The notes below the pieces were generated by a model, which saw only the letters and a list, made by a program, of their open reading frames with translations, had not been told where the DNA came from and did no database searches. Shown piece by piece: positions 37,928-49,993 of a stretch of 64,000 nt of DNA. Position 1 is the first letter of the stretch. Each line of letters opens with the position of its first letter. The translations under genes were made by a program, and so were the position numbers. This stretch comes from Sipunculus nudus (Eukaryota > Annelida > Sipuncula > Golfingiida > Sipunculidae), in contig CM049313.1 in NCBI GenBank assembly GCA_026874595.1, positions 45,412,659 to 45,476,658 of the forward strand, read 5' to 3'.

Positions 37928-37999
<72 letters not shown>

Positions 38000-40900
38000 G
38001 ATAGGTTAGACAGAGATATAATTGGTAAGTATCTTGCTATAAGCTGAGTGTTTTATCAAGTATGCATTTTCTGCTTTGTTCCTACCAATCAGTGACAAAA
38101 GGTCTGAAAATAAGTGTAAAACTTAAGAATCGTGAACCTTGCAAGTCTAGATAAATACATGGCTGCATCTGTTTAACATAACATTTTCAGTTCATAATCA
38201 TCATGTACAGTAATTTTATTTCAAAATATTTTATATTATTTAGCAGAAATAATTTTATTTTTACTTTTCATACTTTTTTTGGTTATTTTGATACTATTTT
38301 GTTCACATGGGGTTTTCTTTTTTCTCATAACACAAAGTATGAGCGGTGAGATAAATATTTTAAAGCTGATTTATTGTAGAGTTTAAGAAAAAGGATAATG
38401 TGCTCTGTATAGAGAGAATATAACAGCAGAGGAATAATCAGCACTTGTCCTTTATACTGTATACATGGCATAGAGTAATGTTGTCAGGTTACGGAGTTGG
38501 CTGATGAGAGAAGTGATGTAGCAATAGTCCTTAAATTATGTAGCCCAGAACTTAATGCAGTAGTAAAGCACCGTTATTTAGGAGTTATAGGATAGGCCAC
38601 CCATGGTAATAAATCAGAGTGGGTGATGTGAAAACAGTAAGGTTAAAAAATTAATCAAAAGACAATCCTGTGTGTGGGGGCACAAAAATATATATAAAAA
38701 TCCAAGGCCAAATTTAGTGTGTGGATCTCTGTTGAGTGGATGGATGTATCCTCAGTTCAGGTGGGAGGACAAATGATAAAAGCCCACTGAAGTCACTGGT
38801 CTGGTGTACTCAGTGCAAGGCGTAGATGGATCCACATAGCGGGATTACCATTCATCCTGGGTTTATGACTGTGGAGACTGAGTATAGAGAAGGCACAAAG
38901 CCAGCCTGGTTATTTGATGAAGATGGCATTTACATGAGAGAAAACATTTTGTCAATTCTGTTTGTCTGGATAACATTTGAAACATACAGATTATGTCAGA
39001 TTTAGAGGATTTTTTTATCTCCTGTAGTAAGTTTCAGATATAATACCAGATATTACGCTATAAAACATGTCAGTTTAGTGAGAGAGAATTCTTCACAGTG
39101 GTGCAAACCCATTAGTCGAAGCTGTATGCCAAACATTGATAGCTCAGTATCCGGAAGAAATATTTTTCATTCACTAAAGTAATGGATCATGCCAAAAGTT
39201 AGAAAATTGTAGCCTACTAGTTTTTAAGGGCTTTGCCATAGGTAGTTGAGAATTCAAAAGTGGCCGTGCAATTTTTACAGTATATAAGGCCATGGAAAAA
39301 TTCCAGTAAGATACAGCAAAAGATTTTATGTAATAATTTTGATAAAGTTATAAAGTCATTACAAATAGAAACAAAATCAATTGTTAACATTCTGAATTTA
39401 AGTGTGAATTAAACTGCATTTAAATCTCCTAAGGGAACACATTTATTTTTCCTGGATCTATAAGGAAGGAACGTTTTCTTTTTTCTAAGCTTAGTGAATT
39501 AAATGAACACTAGTTTAGTCTGTTTAAGTCTCAAAGAGAAAGTGGTGTAATATATACATATGTCACCAGGGCTTTAGCTATATATGATTCCTAATGTACA
39601 GAATGCAGAATACATGTTGAGAGATTTTATATGTACCAACATGCATATTTGCTGCGTGTCCCTAAAGGATACCATGTAGAACTGACAAAAATTGCTACAT
39701 GTAGCAATATGTTTTGCTAGATACATTTCATCAAAATATAGTTTGATTTTGCCAAGCAGACAACTATAGATATTCAACCATCTAAGAAACAAATTAAAGT
39801 AGAAACATAATACCTCCTGTCAGTGGTATTAAGGTTAATTCTGAAAAGGAAAGTGCTGTTTTAAATCTACACATTGAATACCATGGGAAATACAAATTGC
39901 ATAAAGCCATCTTTGCTTTATGATGGTTGTTAAAAAAATGACTGCATCCATCTATCCATAATCTGTGACTGAACAACAAATAGGAAATTCTGTTCGATTT
40001 TCCAACATGCTTTTGTAATTTTAAACAAAACAAAACAACAGACATAGATATTTATTATTTAAGTTTTATCAAGTGAAGGCAGAATCATGCAGAGTGAGCA
40101 CACTAAAAATATTTGTCATTGTTAGTGTGTGAACCCTGCGTCTGGGAGAGAGGTTCATTGTCCTTCGAGTATATGAACCACTGAGTGGTGTCATACAAAG
40201 ATACATTAAAAAAAAAGGAAAATGATCAAGTTTTTTTAGTTCAACTTGTCCCATGTTTCATTTATTCCTACCCTAGTAACAATATGGTGTATCACAAATA
40301 CCTGAGAAAAAAGTGAAGGAGAGAGGGAGTAAAAACAATGGGAATAAAACAAAGAGAAAATGTCTCAGAGGGAGAGAAGATAGCAAGAGAAAAATCCATC
40401 ATTTGTTGTTGCTGTTGTTTAATTTAAATGTTTATGTGATAAGGAAGGAAGGAGTGGGAAAAAAGAGAGAACAAATAAAGGAGAACAAGAGAAAGATTGA
40501 ACCTATTTAAATCATCAAATTTGTATTATATGAAATACCATTAAGAACCATCCTTTCATCAGGACTTTGACTCGCAGATTTGATTGAATGATTAATTGAA
40601 AGAACAATTAACTGAAATGTGGGAACTCTAGTTTTTTGGTGTAATTACCTCATTTATTGAGATAAATGATCATACCATATCTCTATGGGCTTCTCCAAGG
40701 CCTTGTTAATATTAATTGTTCTGCTGTCACATTTTTTGGTGACAATTACAGTTCTAATAAATGCGGGTAATAGGGAATTTCATCTTTCTGTCAGTTGTAC
40801 TCATTGTTTCATGGTCTTCCTAATGTGGTAACCATTTGAGTCAATTACCCACAGCTGGTGATCTTCAGATATTAAATGCAAGAAAGAAGAATCTTCAACC

Positions 40901-41144
40901 ATTAAACACTTCCAAAACAAATTGCACTTAATATATTTTTGAAGGTAACAATTCATTAGAATTCAGCCAGTGCAAATGTGCACATAAATTGAATATTCTT
41001 ATCAATTGAACAGATTGAATTCACAAAAGACAAAAAGAATTACCTTTTTAGGTTGTTAATTTTTTTCCTACTGTGAATCCCATTTTATACCTTATTCAGT
41101 AATTAAATGTTATAATATAATTGATAGGCATGCAGAATAATTGC
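37554..41144. other. Single-copy AT-rich DNA
   Basis: Apart from a TA microsatellite (37930-37994) I see no repeat family or gene. The segment 40545-40880 has many TAATT/AATTA words and little simple sequence, which is the look of conserved regulatory DNA, but no conservation can be tested here. Confidence 0.45.
37930..37994. repeat. (TA)n microsatellite
   Basis: About 65 bp of TA dinucleotides with one AATT interruption near 37965; the longest simple repeat in the window. Confidence 0.95.
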
Positions 41145-41405
41145 CCCCACCAGGAGGATATGCTTTCATTCCCATTTGTGTGTCTGTGTTTGCATGTGCA
41201 TAATTAACAGAATCTCATGAAACTTTCAGGGCATTTCAGGAATGAGCCAGTGAAGAATCGATTATGTTTTGGTGTGGTTCTGGCATATGATCTAGATTCA
41301 GGAATGTCATCATGAAATATTAATAAATGTACAATCACACACAAATGATCCTGGGAATAGGGGCTGAATAAGTGGATGCAAACAGTTTTGGGAGCAATAT
41401 GGAGG
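41145..41405. repeat. Relic of a widespread GTGTGTCTGT/AATCTCATGAAAC repeat
   Basis: The order of words, CCCCCACCAGGAGGATATG, then TTTGTGTGTCTGTGTTTGC, then AATCTCATGAAACTTTCAGG, then GGTGTGGTTCTGGCATATGATCTAGATTCAGGAAT, recalls a dispersed repeat present in many invertebrates. The identification is from memory of the word order only. Confidence 0.4.
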
Positions 41406-42390
41406 CTTGCATTCAATAGAATGCAGAATTTAGTTCAACTATAAAATGAAATTCTTTATATCAAGGTCCATAAGGAGGCCATGGAGAAATGAGCACAAAT
41501 GAGAGAATTCATCGTTGTGTGTCATGAGTGGGAAAACTAGATAATGTTTTTAAATGATTTTGATGTTTTATCAGTGTACCAGAATTGCTCTGTGTTTGTA
41601 CTGGGTAATATCTTTTTTTTTGCATACTAGTTGTGTACCAGTTAATCAGTTGTTTGGATGATTGGTTGTTTTCTTTAATAATCAATTAAATAGATTGCAT
41701 TTTTGCATTATCAATCAGAAATGATGATGTATGCACATCCAGAAAAGTCATATTATCCAAGTAATGTTTTTTAATTCTGTCAGAGATATAAGAAACATGC
41801 AACAGCAGTCAGATTTATTCTTGTGCAACAACTTGGCCATTACCTTCACTTTTCAGCGTGATGTACTAGTATACATTGTACTGAATTTAGTTACTCGGTC
41901 AATATTAAGTGTTAACTTCTTTACAGCAGATTTCATGGATATATAAATAGCACCTAAAATTATTGATGAATAATTGGTCATTGGTTGTTTTTTTACTTTA
42001 AGTCATAGGTTATGATTTTACGACCGATTCCTGCCATTAGTACATTGTAACCTGATAAAGGTTACCCCTTTCTGGTGCCCTTGGAAAAAGACTACCCTCA
42101 CCAAGTGATGGACTGGGTTGCATTAGTTATAATGTGGTAAAGTAGAGATGGTGCATGTGGTTTTTGATGGAACACTTTTTACATTGGCACTCTGGCACAT
42201 AACAGAACATAAGGCAATTTAGCAACAAAGAGTATAAATAAAAGGTACAGATTTTAAACCACCTATCAGATAGAGATCCCAGACTGTTATGCCTCATTTA
42301 ATACACTGGTAAATAAACTGGTTGCACACTTAATGAACTTTATTAAAAACACAGAGTCCAGTTAAACATTCTCTAGATCTCCTGAACTGG
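41406..42390. other. Single-copy AT-rich DNA
   Basis: No gene or repeat recognised. Confidence 0.4.
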
Positions 42391-42780
42391 CAGTACTGGA
42401 CCCCACATGGCTGCATCTGACCCCAGCTGGCAGCACCTCTCTTGACAAAAGGTGACTGCACCTCTCTGGACACCAGATGGCAGCACCTCTTTGGACACCT
42501 GGTGGCAGCACCATTCTTGATACTGGTTGGGAGCACCTCCCAGGACACAGGGTGGCAGCATCTCTCTGGACACTGGTTGGCAGCACCTCTCTGGATACTG
42601 GATTGCAGCATCTCTCTGGACACTGGGTAGCAGCACCTCTCTTAAAAATGGATAGCAGCACCTCTGTCGACACTGCATGGCATTACCATTCTTGATACCA
42701 TGTGGCAGGACCTCTCTGGACACAGGCTGGCAGCACTTCTTTGGACACTGACTGACTCCAGCTCTCTGTACACTGCTGAG
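42391..42780. repeat. 25-bp minisatellite, about 14 units
   Basis: The word CAGCACCTCT or a variant starts at 42431, 42456, 42481, 42506, 42531, 42556, 42581, 42606, 42631, 42656, 42681, 42706 and 42731, exactly 25 bp apart each time. Two shorter 20-bp units precede it (42391, 42411). Units differ at several positions. The array is much richer in G+C than its surroundings. Because the unit has no stop codon, the minus strand is open in all three frames (97, 103 and 137 codons, Cys-rich, with CPERCC-like words), and the plus strand is also partly open. I see no evidence that any frame is translated. Confidence 0.93.
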
Positions 42781-44704
42781 CCGCACTTGTCCCCAACAGG
42801 CTGGCTCTGGATTCTACAGGCTCCACAGACTGTGTCCACAATGGGTTTGCAACTCTCCTTAAAAACATCTCTACCCTCGAGGCTCATTTATATTCATAAG
42901 TCTAAGCCTCAACCTGCTTTTTTTACTATGGCTCCTGATTACTAAATAAATAGGCTGGGAATTAAACATGCTGACCATCAGAGGGCTGATATAACAATGG
43001 CATAAGTTGCCCATGAGCGCTCGGTACCATAATTGAATACCCCAGTTGTTTATCAATATAAATACTCTGGCTGGTGTGTCAATTCTTGCTCAACAAAAAC
43101 AAATGTACAGCTCAGCCAAAGATTAAAAATAGAACATGATTAAACACAATGACACCATCCATTTCATGACATACATACCCTCAAGGAAGAGAGACCAACA
43201 ACATATATGACAATATTTATATTGCTGCACTGAAGACACATATGATCCAAACTGCAAATTACTTAAATTGTGTTAATGAGAAAAAAAAAATATAACTGTT
43301 CAGTTTTGCAGAAAAGGTGGCATTGGCAATAGTGTAAATAAAAATAAAATTTATTTTAACAAAATATAGAATATGATAGCTCATTTGTATTTGATGGGGG
43401 ATTTATTATAAAGTTGGGTCAGCTTTCTTCATTTGTACACTATGTGTTTTGGTATATTGAAGGTTGAGTTAGGTGGTAGTCACTGCAACAAGGTCTTATT
43501 TTACATGCAAAGAATATATCTGTTCTGATACTTGTAAGGTTGGTATTCTATAAAACAAATGCATTAGAGTCTCATTTCCCTGAATCAAGGCCACAATTAT
43601 ACACATGTTATTAAAGATGGTGAAAGTTTTCACAATTTATTATCAGGAGAGGTTTTATTCTTTCATGGCTATTATAATTCTGGCACATTGTGTTTTTTTT
43701 TTACAAATTTTATGAGTGCATCATTTGATGTGAGGGATTTTCCTATAATCTCCGCAGGGTTTCTACATCAGTAGTTTTAGAAATCACTCTTTATTATGGT
43801 CTCTTCTAATTACAACTTGCAGACTCTCTGAGACCAAACAAAACAGACTTTGCAGTTGATTATTGGATTCTGCTTTTTCCTGCTTTAATGAACTGAATCA
43901 GGAAATGAACACTTTTGTTTGTGTAATCCTCCATTTCCCTAACTGCATAACAGTCCAACATATTGGCCCTCTCCCTTCCTTTTAGTGCTCTTCAATCTCC
44001 TGTGGTATTACTTTTGCTTTCTTGTAATTTACTGTTCACTTCATATGAGCATTACATGATATATATTATGGATTGGGGTGCCATAACTGGACTTTTCTGA
44101 CAAAACCTCTTATGGCCCAACCTGGAAATGCCTGTTTTTGGTCCTTAACTGCAACAAAGATGCAAAGTTTGTCCTAAGGGGGAATCATTCAATTTATTTC
44201 CAATAAATTCTAAGAAATTTCACATTATTTTGTAAGAGGTTCTATCAACTCTATCTATTAGGACCTATCTGAACTAAGCAAAAATGGGTTACAAGCTAGT
44301 TTAATATCAGAGCAGACCCCACTGTAGGTCAAGCTCTGAAAAATGATCATTGGAAATTTTTTGTAAAATTTTCCTCTAAAACTCTTCTTTATGAGAAAAC
44401 ATGTATGTATCAGTGGAGGGGAGGACTACTTATAGTTTGTCAATTTTCTTACAGGGTAAATTTCTCCTCTGCTGGAAGCTAAACAAAATAAATTTCCTTG
44501 ATATCACAACTTATTATAGATAACATTTTCTAAATATCTTTAGATATGAAGAAGTTGAACATAGTGGGGAAAACTGTGAGGGGGGCAGCTTCTAAAAACT
44601 CAAACAGACCACACTGTACCAGGATTTCTATTATAGTTATTCTGGTGTTATAGTTGATGTAAATAAATAAGAAATCTAAACTGATAGTTTACTGTTTTCT
44701 TTTT
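42781..44704. other. Single-copy AT-rich DNA
   Basis: No gene or repeat family recognised. Confidence 0.4.
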
Positions 44705-45783
44705 ATGCCCCCGCCACAAAGTGGCGTTTTTGGTGTGTGGGCAGATATAGACCAGTTACAGATCGAGTTCACGTTTCGTCCCGGTTGACCTACTTTTGAC
44801 CGTTTTACGGCTCCTGAACATAGAAAATTTCATGAAAAATATGAAATATCATGACAAATACACATGTACGGACTTTTTTTCACAATGCCTGCAGATATTG
44901 GCCTGATTTTTGGTGTGTGTCGGCAGATATTGACCAGTTACAGATGGAGTTCGCATTTAGTCCCGGTTGACCTACTTTTGACTGTTTTACGGCACCTGAA
45001 CATTGAAAATTTCATGTAAAATATATATTTTCATGACAAATACACTTGTACAGACTTTTCTTCACAATACCTGCAGGTATTGGCCTGATTTTTGGTGTGT
45101 TGGCAGATAATGACCAGTTACAGATCAAGTTCACGTTTTGTCCCAGTTGACCTATTTTTGACCGTTTGACGGTGCTCTAACATAGAAAATTTCATAAAAA
45201 GGTGCACATGTATGGACTTTTTTTTGCAGTGCCTTCAGATAAGGGCCTGATTTTTGGTGTGTAGGCAGATAATGACCAGTTACAGATCGAGTTCTTGTTT
45301 TGTCTCAGTTGACCTACTTTTGACCATTTATATGCTCCTGAACATAGAAAGTTTCATGAAAAATAAAAATTTTCATAACAAATGCATACGTACTGACGTT
45401 TTTTTCCTCAATGCCTGCAGATACCACCCTGAGTTTTTTTGTGTGGGCAGATAATGACAGTTACAGATCGAGTTTGCGTTTCATCATGGTTGACCTACTT
45501 TTGATTGTTTTACGGCTCCTAAACATAGAAAATTTCATGAAAGACAGAAATTTTTATGGAAAATGCACATGTATGGACTTTTTTTCACAATGCCTGCATA
45601 TACTGGCATGATTTTTGCTGTGTTGCTTGATAATGACCCGTTACAGATCGAGTTTGCATTTTGCCCTTGTTGACCTACTTTTGACCATACGACACCTCCT
45701 GAACTTAAAAAATTTTCCAAATTTTACAAATGTTTCTAATTTGCCCAAGGCGGGGGCATTCGTGTCGTTCCGACACATCTAGT
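44705..45783 (+). mobile_element. HINE/Helentron-like element with six ~180-bp units
   Basis: The 5' end ATGCCCCCGCC (44705-44715) is repeated as the exact reverse complement GGCGGGGGCAT at 45749-45759. The 5' end also forms a perfect hairpin CGCCAC-AAA-GTGGCG (44712-44726). Beyond the inner repeat lies a second perfect hairpin, GTGTCG-TTC-CGACAC (45762-45776), then ATCTAGTTTT. The core is six tandem units starting near 44731, 44911, 45093, 45254, 45440 and 45614. Each has GACCAGTTACAGATCGAGTT, TTGACCTACTTTTGACC and GAACATAGAAAATTTCAT. This asymmetric layout matches Helentron-associated elements, including the tandem-core pearl type of bivalves as I recall it. No protein is encoded. Confidence 0.85.
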
Positions 45784-47332
45784 TTTATTTCTCAACATAT
45801 CAGGAAATCCTGCTATAGCTTGCTTTAGAAATTACTCTTCTAACACTTGACAATGATATGACACATTTTAATGCTTTTTAAAATTATCAAGAAATTGTAT
45901 TTTATTGGATGAAATTAATTGAGGAGTCTTGGAGATGACCATCTCCAATAACTGAATTCTTAAATTTCAGCAGATAGACAATAAACAAATTATGATAATC
46001 ATTGTGTTCCTTTGATAAATTAGACTTCTCTTTTTCATACCTGTTGGATCAAAACATTGGCAGCATGTGTGATAAAATGTGAAATAACATCACTTACCTT
46101 AATTGTTAGGGTGAAATCAATGTCCTTGTTAAACTTTATAAAAAGTAACGGCAAAGGTTGCCCGTCATAAATGTTCCTCAGGGTAAAATGAGAACAGAAC
46201 ATGTGTGATTCCTAACAAGTCCATAAGTGTCCAGCTGAGACAAACTCAAGTAAAAACGAATATCATTGGCAGCCTTACAGTAAATTCATCAGGAACATGC
46301 GATCAAATCTGAGCCTTGATTGAGTCTGAACTGATATCAAAACTAACAGCTGGATTATAGAAACCTCTCTCCCCACAAGTCTGCGTGGGCACCTGACAGC
46401 CCACACCCAATGTGGATCCAGTTCTTGGCAATTATGTACAAAGTGAGTTGGCTTGCCAGAGCAGTACCACGCATGTGACAGATTTGTGCTGATGATCTCC
46501 TGAAGACTGTTCAGCCTCGCTGATACAGTATATTGATATACAATAGCTCCTTTAACAACTCTCATGTGGAAAGTGCAACAAGTTTTACAGGGCCTTCCAC
46601 TACAGCATTTGGAAGTTCTTATGTTTCTCCTGTTCCTGCATGGTTGCGTGAATAGTGAGCTGGCTTTCAGGTGCCAGCAGCTATGGTGCTGGGGATGCTC
46701 TTTTTTCCATTTACATATCCTGTTTCTGTCTCTGTCTCTGAATCAGTGCCTGTTTATACATGTAATGTTGTTTATCTTGTTATCACCGGCAGTGTATGAC
46801 TGGTTACAATCTACGTGACTGGGTTTCATTGATTTTGATGCTTTGAGCATCCAATGACATCCACTGTCATGCCTATAACAATAGAGTACTAGCCTGTGCT
46901 GTAGGTTTGAATTTGATCATTCCTTTATTGATTGAGCTTATCATTTTCACAACTGGCCTAGAATGTAGTGTCTAGATGAAGTTTGTTATATGTAATGTAC
47001 TGAGCTAAACAATGTGCTTCTTAAAGGGGCCTATCCCGATATATGACATCTTTTAAATTGAGATAATCCCTTGAACATTTCATAAGAATAGGCCTGTTGT
47101 TTAATAGTTACATGTTTATAACATGTGGGGGCCCACCCAGCAAATTATTTTGCTCCTCTGACATCAGAGAGTCCACTACCAGCAAACTGGCTGTATGAGT
47201 GGCATTACACCCTTCAGCAAAAGCGCACAATAAGGCTCTGTCAGGATTCAAATATTTTCATCATATTTGACAACACCTCATGTCCTGCAAGCTAGTACTT
47301 TGTCACTTGACATAAACCAGACCAATCTACCT
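45784..47332. other. Single-copy DNA
   Basis: The region 46260-46820 is richer in G+C and open in several frames on both strands (96 codons minus at 46275-46565, 84 codons plus at 46564-46818). None shows a domain I recognise. AAAGGGGCCTATC at 47024 resembles the reverse complement of the closing motif of the dispersed repeat at 57735-58151, but the following sequence differs. Confidence 0.4.
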
Positions 47333-48060
47333 TTTTAGCTCAGATTACTGTAAGTCAACTGAGCTTCAGTGATCGGACAGCATCTGTCATCCCTCCATCT
47401 GTCTGTCTGTTAGATTGGCCAATTTTGATCCTGTTGAACCTATGAATCTGAAATTAAGCATATAGTTAGATGCCCCTGAGTTCTCCAGCCTAATTCAAAA
47501 TTAGGTCCTGTGCCTTCATTCCTTTGAGACATTAAGGAAAATCCTTCATTATCCATTAATATCCTATTGTTATACTTCAAGACTGCCTAATATCAAAACA
47601 CTTGTGTTGTTTTGTTCATATTTGGCATAACTATTCATCTGTATGTTTCCTGTGGACAAGCCAGAAATGAGGTCATATTTTATATTTTATTTTAAAGTTT
47701 TTAGCATAAATGTAAAATGAGTAACTTAAATTTTGCAAAATTTGAATGTGGCACATTTTTTTTCCTGTGAATACTGTTTATTTAACTTCACAGCTGGTAC
47801 ACAAAATTGTAAAGCAATTGGTCAAACGTTTAAGCTTTAATTCAGGTTTTCAACCACCATATCAAGTATTGCATGTTTACATGAAGCCAGCCCTATATAC
47901 AGAGTATACCTTCAAGAGATATATTTTATTAATATTCCATGAAGTTAAAGGATGTAAATTATATCTTTTAATACAAGGTTGGTGGAATGTATTGATAGTC
48001 ATTTTGGGAATTACAGAAGAAATAATTTAAGAAAAATAGAAAATATTGTATAATTAATGA
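47333..48060 (+). mobile_element. AGCTCAG-family relic lacking its 3' end
   Basis: TTTTTAGCTCAGATTACTGTAAGTCAACTGAGCTTCAG is a diverged family 5' end, followed by CATCTGTCTGTCTGTTAG in place of the CCGT run. Body phrases of the C/D subfamilies are present in order (CATATAGTTAGATGCCCC, GACTGCCTAATATCAAAAC, TTTTTTTCCTGTGAATACTG, TCAGGTTTTCAACCACC). No terminal palindrome follows, and homology fades near 48060. Confidence 0.7.
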
Positions 48061-49328
48061 TGAAAAATACCTGCATGACTGTAGATTTAATAATATTATT
48101 CCAAGTATTCACAACTTTATTCATAAACTGAAGAAATTCTGTGATTTAAAAGAGAAAAGCAGGGAAAACAAAGCAGTTTAAAAGAATTTAAAGAAACTGG
48201 GAAATATTGGAACTTCATTTGATTTTTTTAAAAATCATCAACTTATATGAAAGAAATATTAATTATGCTCATTTTTGATCTTGTGTAATTATGTAATGTT
48301 TGTTATTTGTTCTGTGTATTTGTTTGTTGGAATAGTTTTGTATATACATGTATGTTCATTTGTATAATAACAAAATATATATCCCATATGTCACACCGCA
48401 CATGCAGCAGACATATTTCTGGGAACATGCAAAAGTCCAAATAATCACATTTGTCTAGGGTTAACAAACACAGTTTTAATCTGGTAACATCCAACAATTG
48501 GACATCACCACCGTAGACTGGCTCCAATTCTTCAACAGTTCTTTGGCTTCCCCCCCACCAATTACTGACTCTTTATTAAATTTAACAACTACTCAGTCCG
48601 AAAACTTAAAAATGTCCTCTTTGGCTAAGCATAAAACCACTAGGCAGGGCTGGTATGCTTTAATTCAAGTGATAAATCAATGATTTAAATCATTGTAAAA
48701 AAATTTTAAAAAAGATCAAAAATGTTTTTTTTTCAATTGACTGAATATGAACTTCATACTTAAGCATTTAAAGAAGGCTTTGGTTTGATAACTCAAATAA
48801 AGCTTTCCTGTTGAGCAGGTTATAATTTAAGATACCTACATGAAGCTTAACTTCTGTGAACTTAGGCCATGCAGACTGTGTTTTTGCAGGGTGGAGTGTA
48901 ATCCTTGTGTGACAAACATAATTAGGGATGAGCTGTTTTTTTTAGCACTAAGCTAAGTCTTTGGTGAGTAGGTAATTTGTGGGACTACACTGTTAAACTA
49001 TCATCAAAGGGTGTTTATCCAGAAGGCGTGGATTAATTAAAGACTTAGCACACCTCAGTGAGTCTAACTTAAGTTGATTTCATTCTTGCCTGGACTTTTC
49101 TGGAGTCACAGTTATTATTGTTGTGTGTTTGATCTTTGCTATAAATCATTTCAAAGACTTTCTTTAAAGAGGGACTTGAAGATTAATGCATGATTGGTTT
49201 GATCTATATAATTTGAACAATAGATGGCTCAGCAATATATCAAATCTGTATTCTGGTGTTAATGACTCCATAATATTGCCAGCAGGGGAAGAAATTTAGT
49301 AGTTTAGAAGTATTTTGAAAGAGAGTAA
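48061..49328. other. Single-copy AT-rich DNA
   Basis: No gene or repeat recognised. The part at 48940-49090 has unusual unique sequence with TTAATTAAAG and AAAGGGTG words. Confidence 0.4.
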
Positions 49329-49724
49329 CCAAAAAATGCCAAGGCCTGTTGCAGGGAATGCAAGACAATGCAGGGGGTCACCCAGAAAATGGAAATACAT
49401 ATGGAAAACTGCAATCTGCTGATAAACAGCTCCAGTGATAACATCAGTGATAACATCTCAAATCCTTTGAAGCAAAATTCAAACAAACATGCTGAAGATA
49501 ATGAGTTTGAGCCCTCAAACAAGAAAGAGAGGCCAGGATTCCATACCTTATGTTATAGTGAAAAAAACTGGTGATCAGATGCACCAATTAAATCCTCAGC
49601 TGTTTAGAGCAGTAGTTGCTACCAACTCAGTCTACACTCCTGTGGAGAGTGAAGAATTTTGCAGGTTCTGCTCCATGCTACAACCAGGAGTAAAGTTTGC
49701 AGAAAAACACCAGGTTGCCTGAAG
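49329..49724 (+). pseudogene. BED zinc-finger hAT-type transposase, frameshifted N-terminal relic
   Basis: In the frame of 49368, codons from 49329 encode a zinc-finger-like segment: CREC gives C-x2-C, and HMENC gives H-x3-C twelve residues later, the BED finger layout. That frame has a stop before it at 49326 and ends at 49574. In a different frame (49489-49722) the protein continues with FRAVVATNSVYTPVESEEF and MLQPGVKF, which resembles the segment after the BED finger in hAT transposases (an Arg-x-Ile-x-x-Thr-Asn-x-Pro-Phe-x-x-Val-Glu-x-x-x-Phe pattern and a Leu-x-Pro-Gly-Tyr-Lys pattern). A frameshift lies between about 49445 and 49540. A stop at 49720 ends the similarity, and no catalytic region follows. 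It is probably a dead transposon piece or, less likely, an exon. Confidence 0.6.
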
Positions 49725-49993
49725 AGATGCCAATGTAGACATTAAAATAATTTATATATGTGGTTCTGCGTGTAGTTACTTAATTTAAACACTGCCACTA
49801 GATGTTTTCCTTTTAGTATTTTTGTTCGACACATATATCTTAAAAATAAACTTTTAATAAACTTTCTTTGAGTTTTTTTTGTGTTCATTTTGCTAAATAA
49901 ATTTAAATAACTCTTGATGTTTGAGTTTGCAGGGACATCTTCATGACTTAAAAAAAAAATTAGATTTTTAATTGAAAAAAATTAAAAAGAATG

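Noticed and set aside
46275-46818. Overlapping frames on both strands (96 codons minus, 84 codons plus) in a GC-richer patch, and a further plus frame with GPSTTAFGSSYVSPVPAWL at about 46533-46652
   Set aside because: No domain recognised and no convincing splice sites at both ends. A coding exon is possible but cannot be supported from sequence alone.
47021-47060. TTAAAGGGGCC start similar to the reverse complement of the P1/P2 repeat end
   Set aside because: Only about ten bases match and the sequence that follows differs from the reverse complement of either copy.
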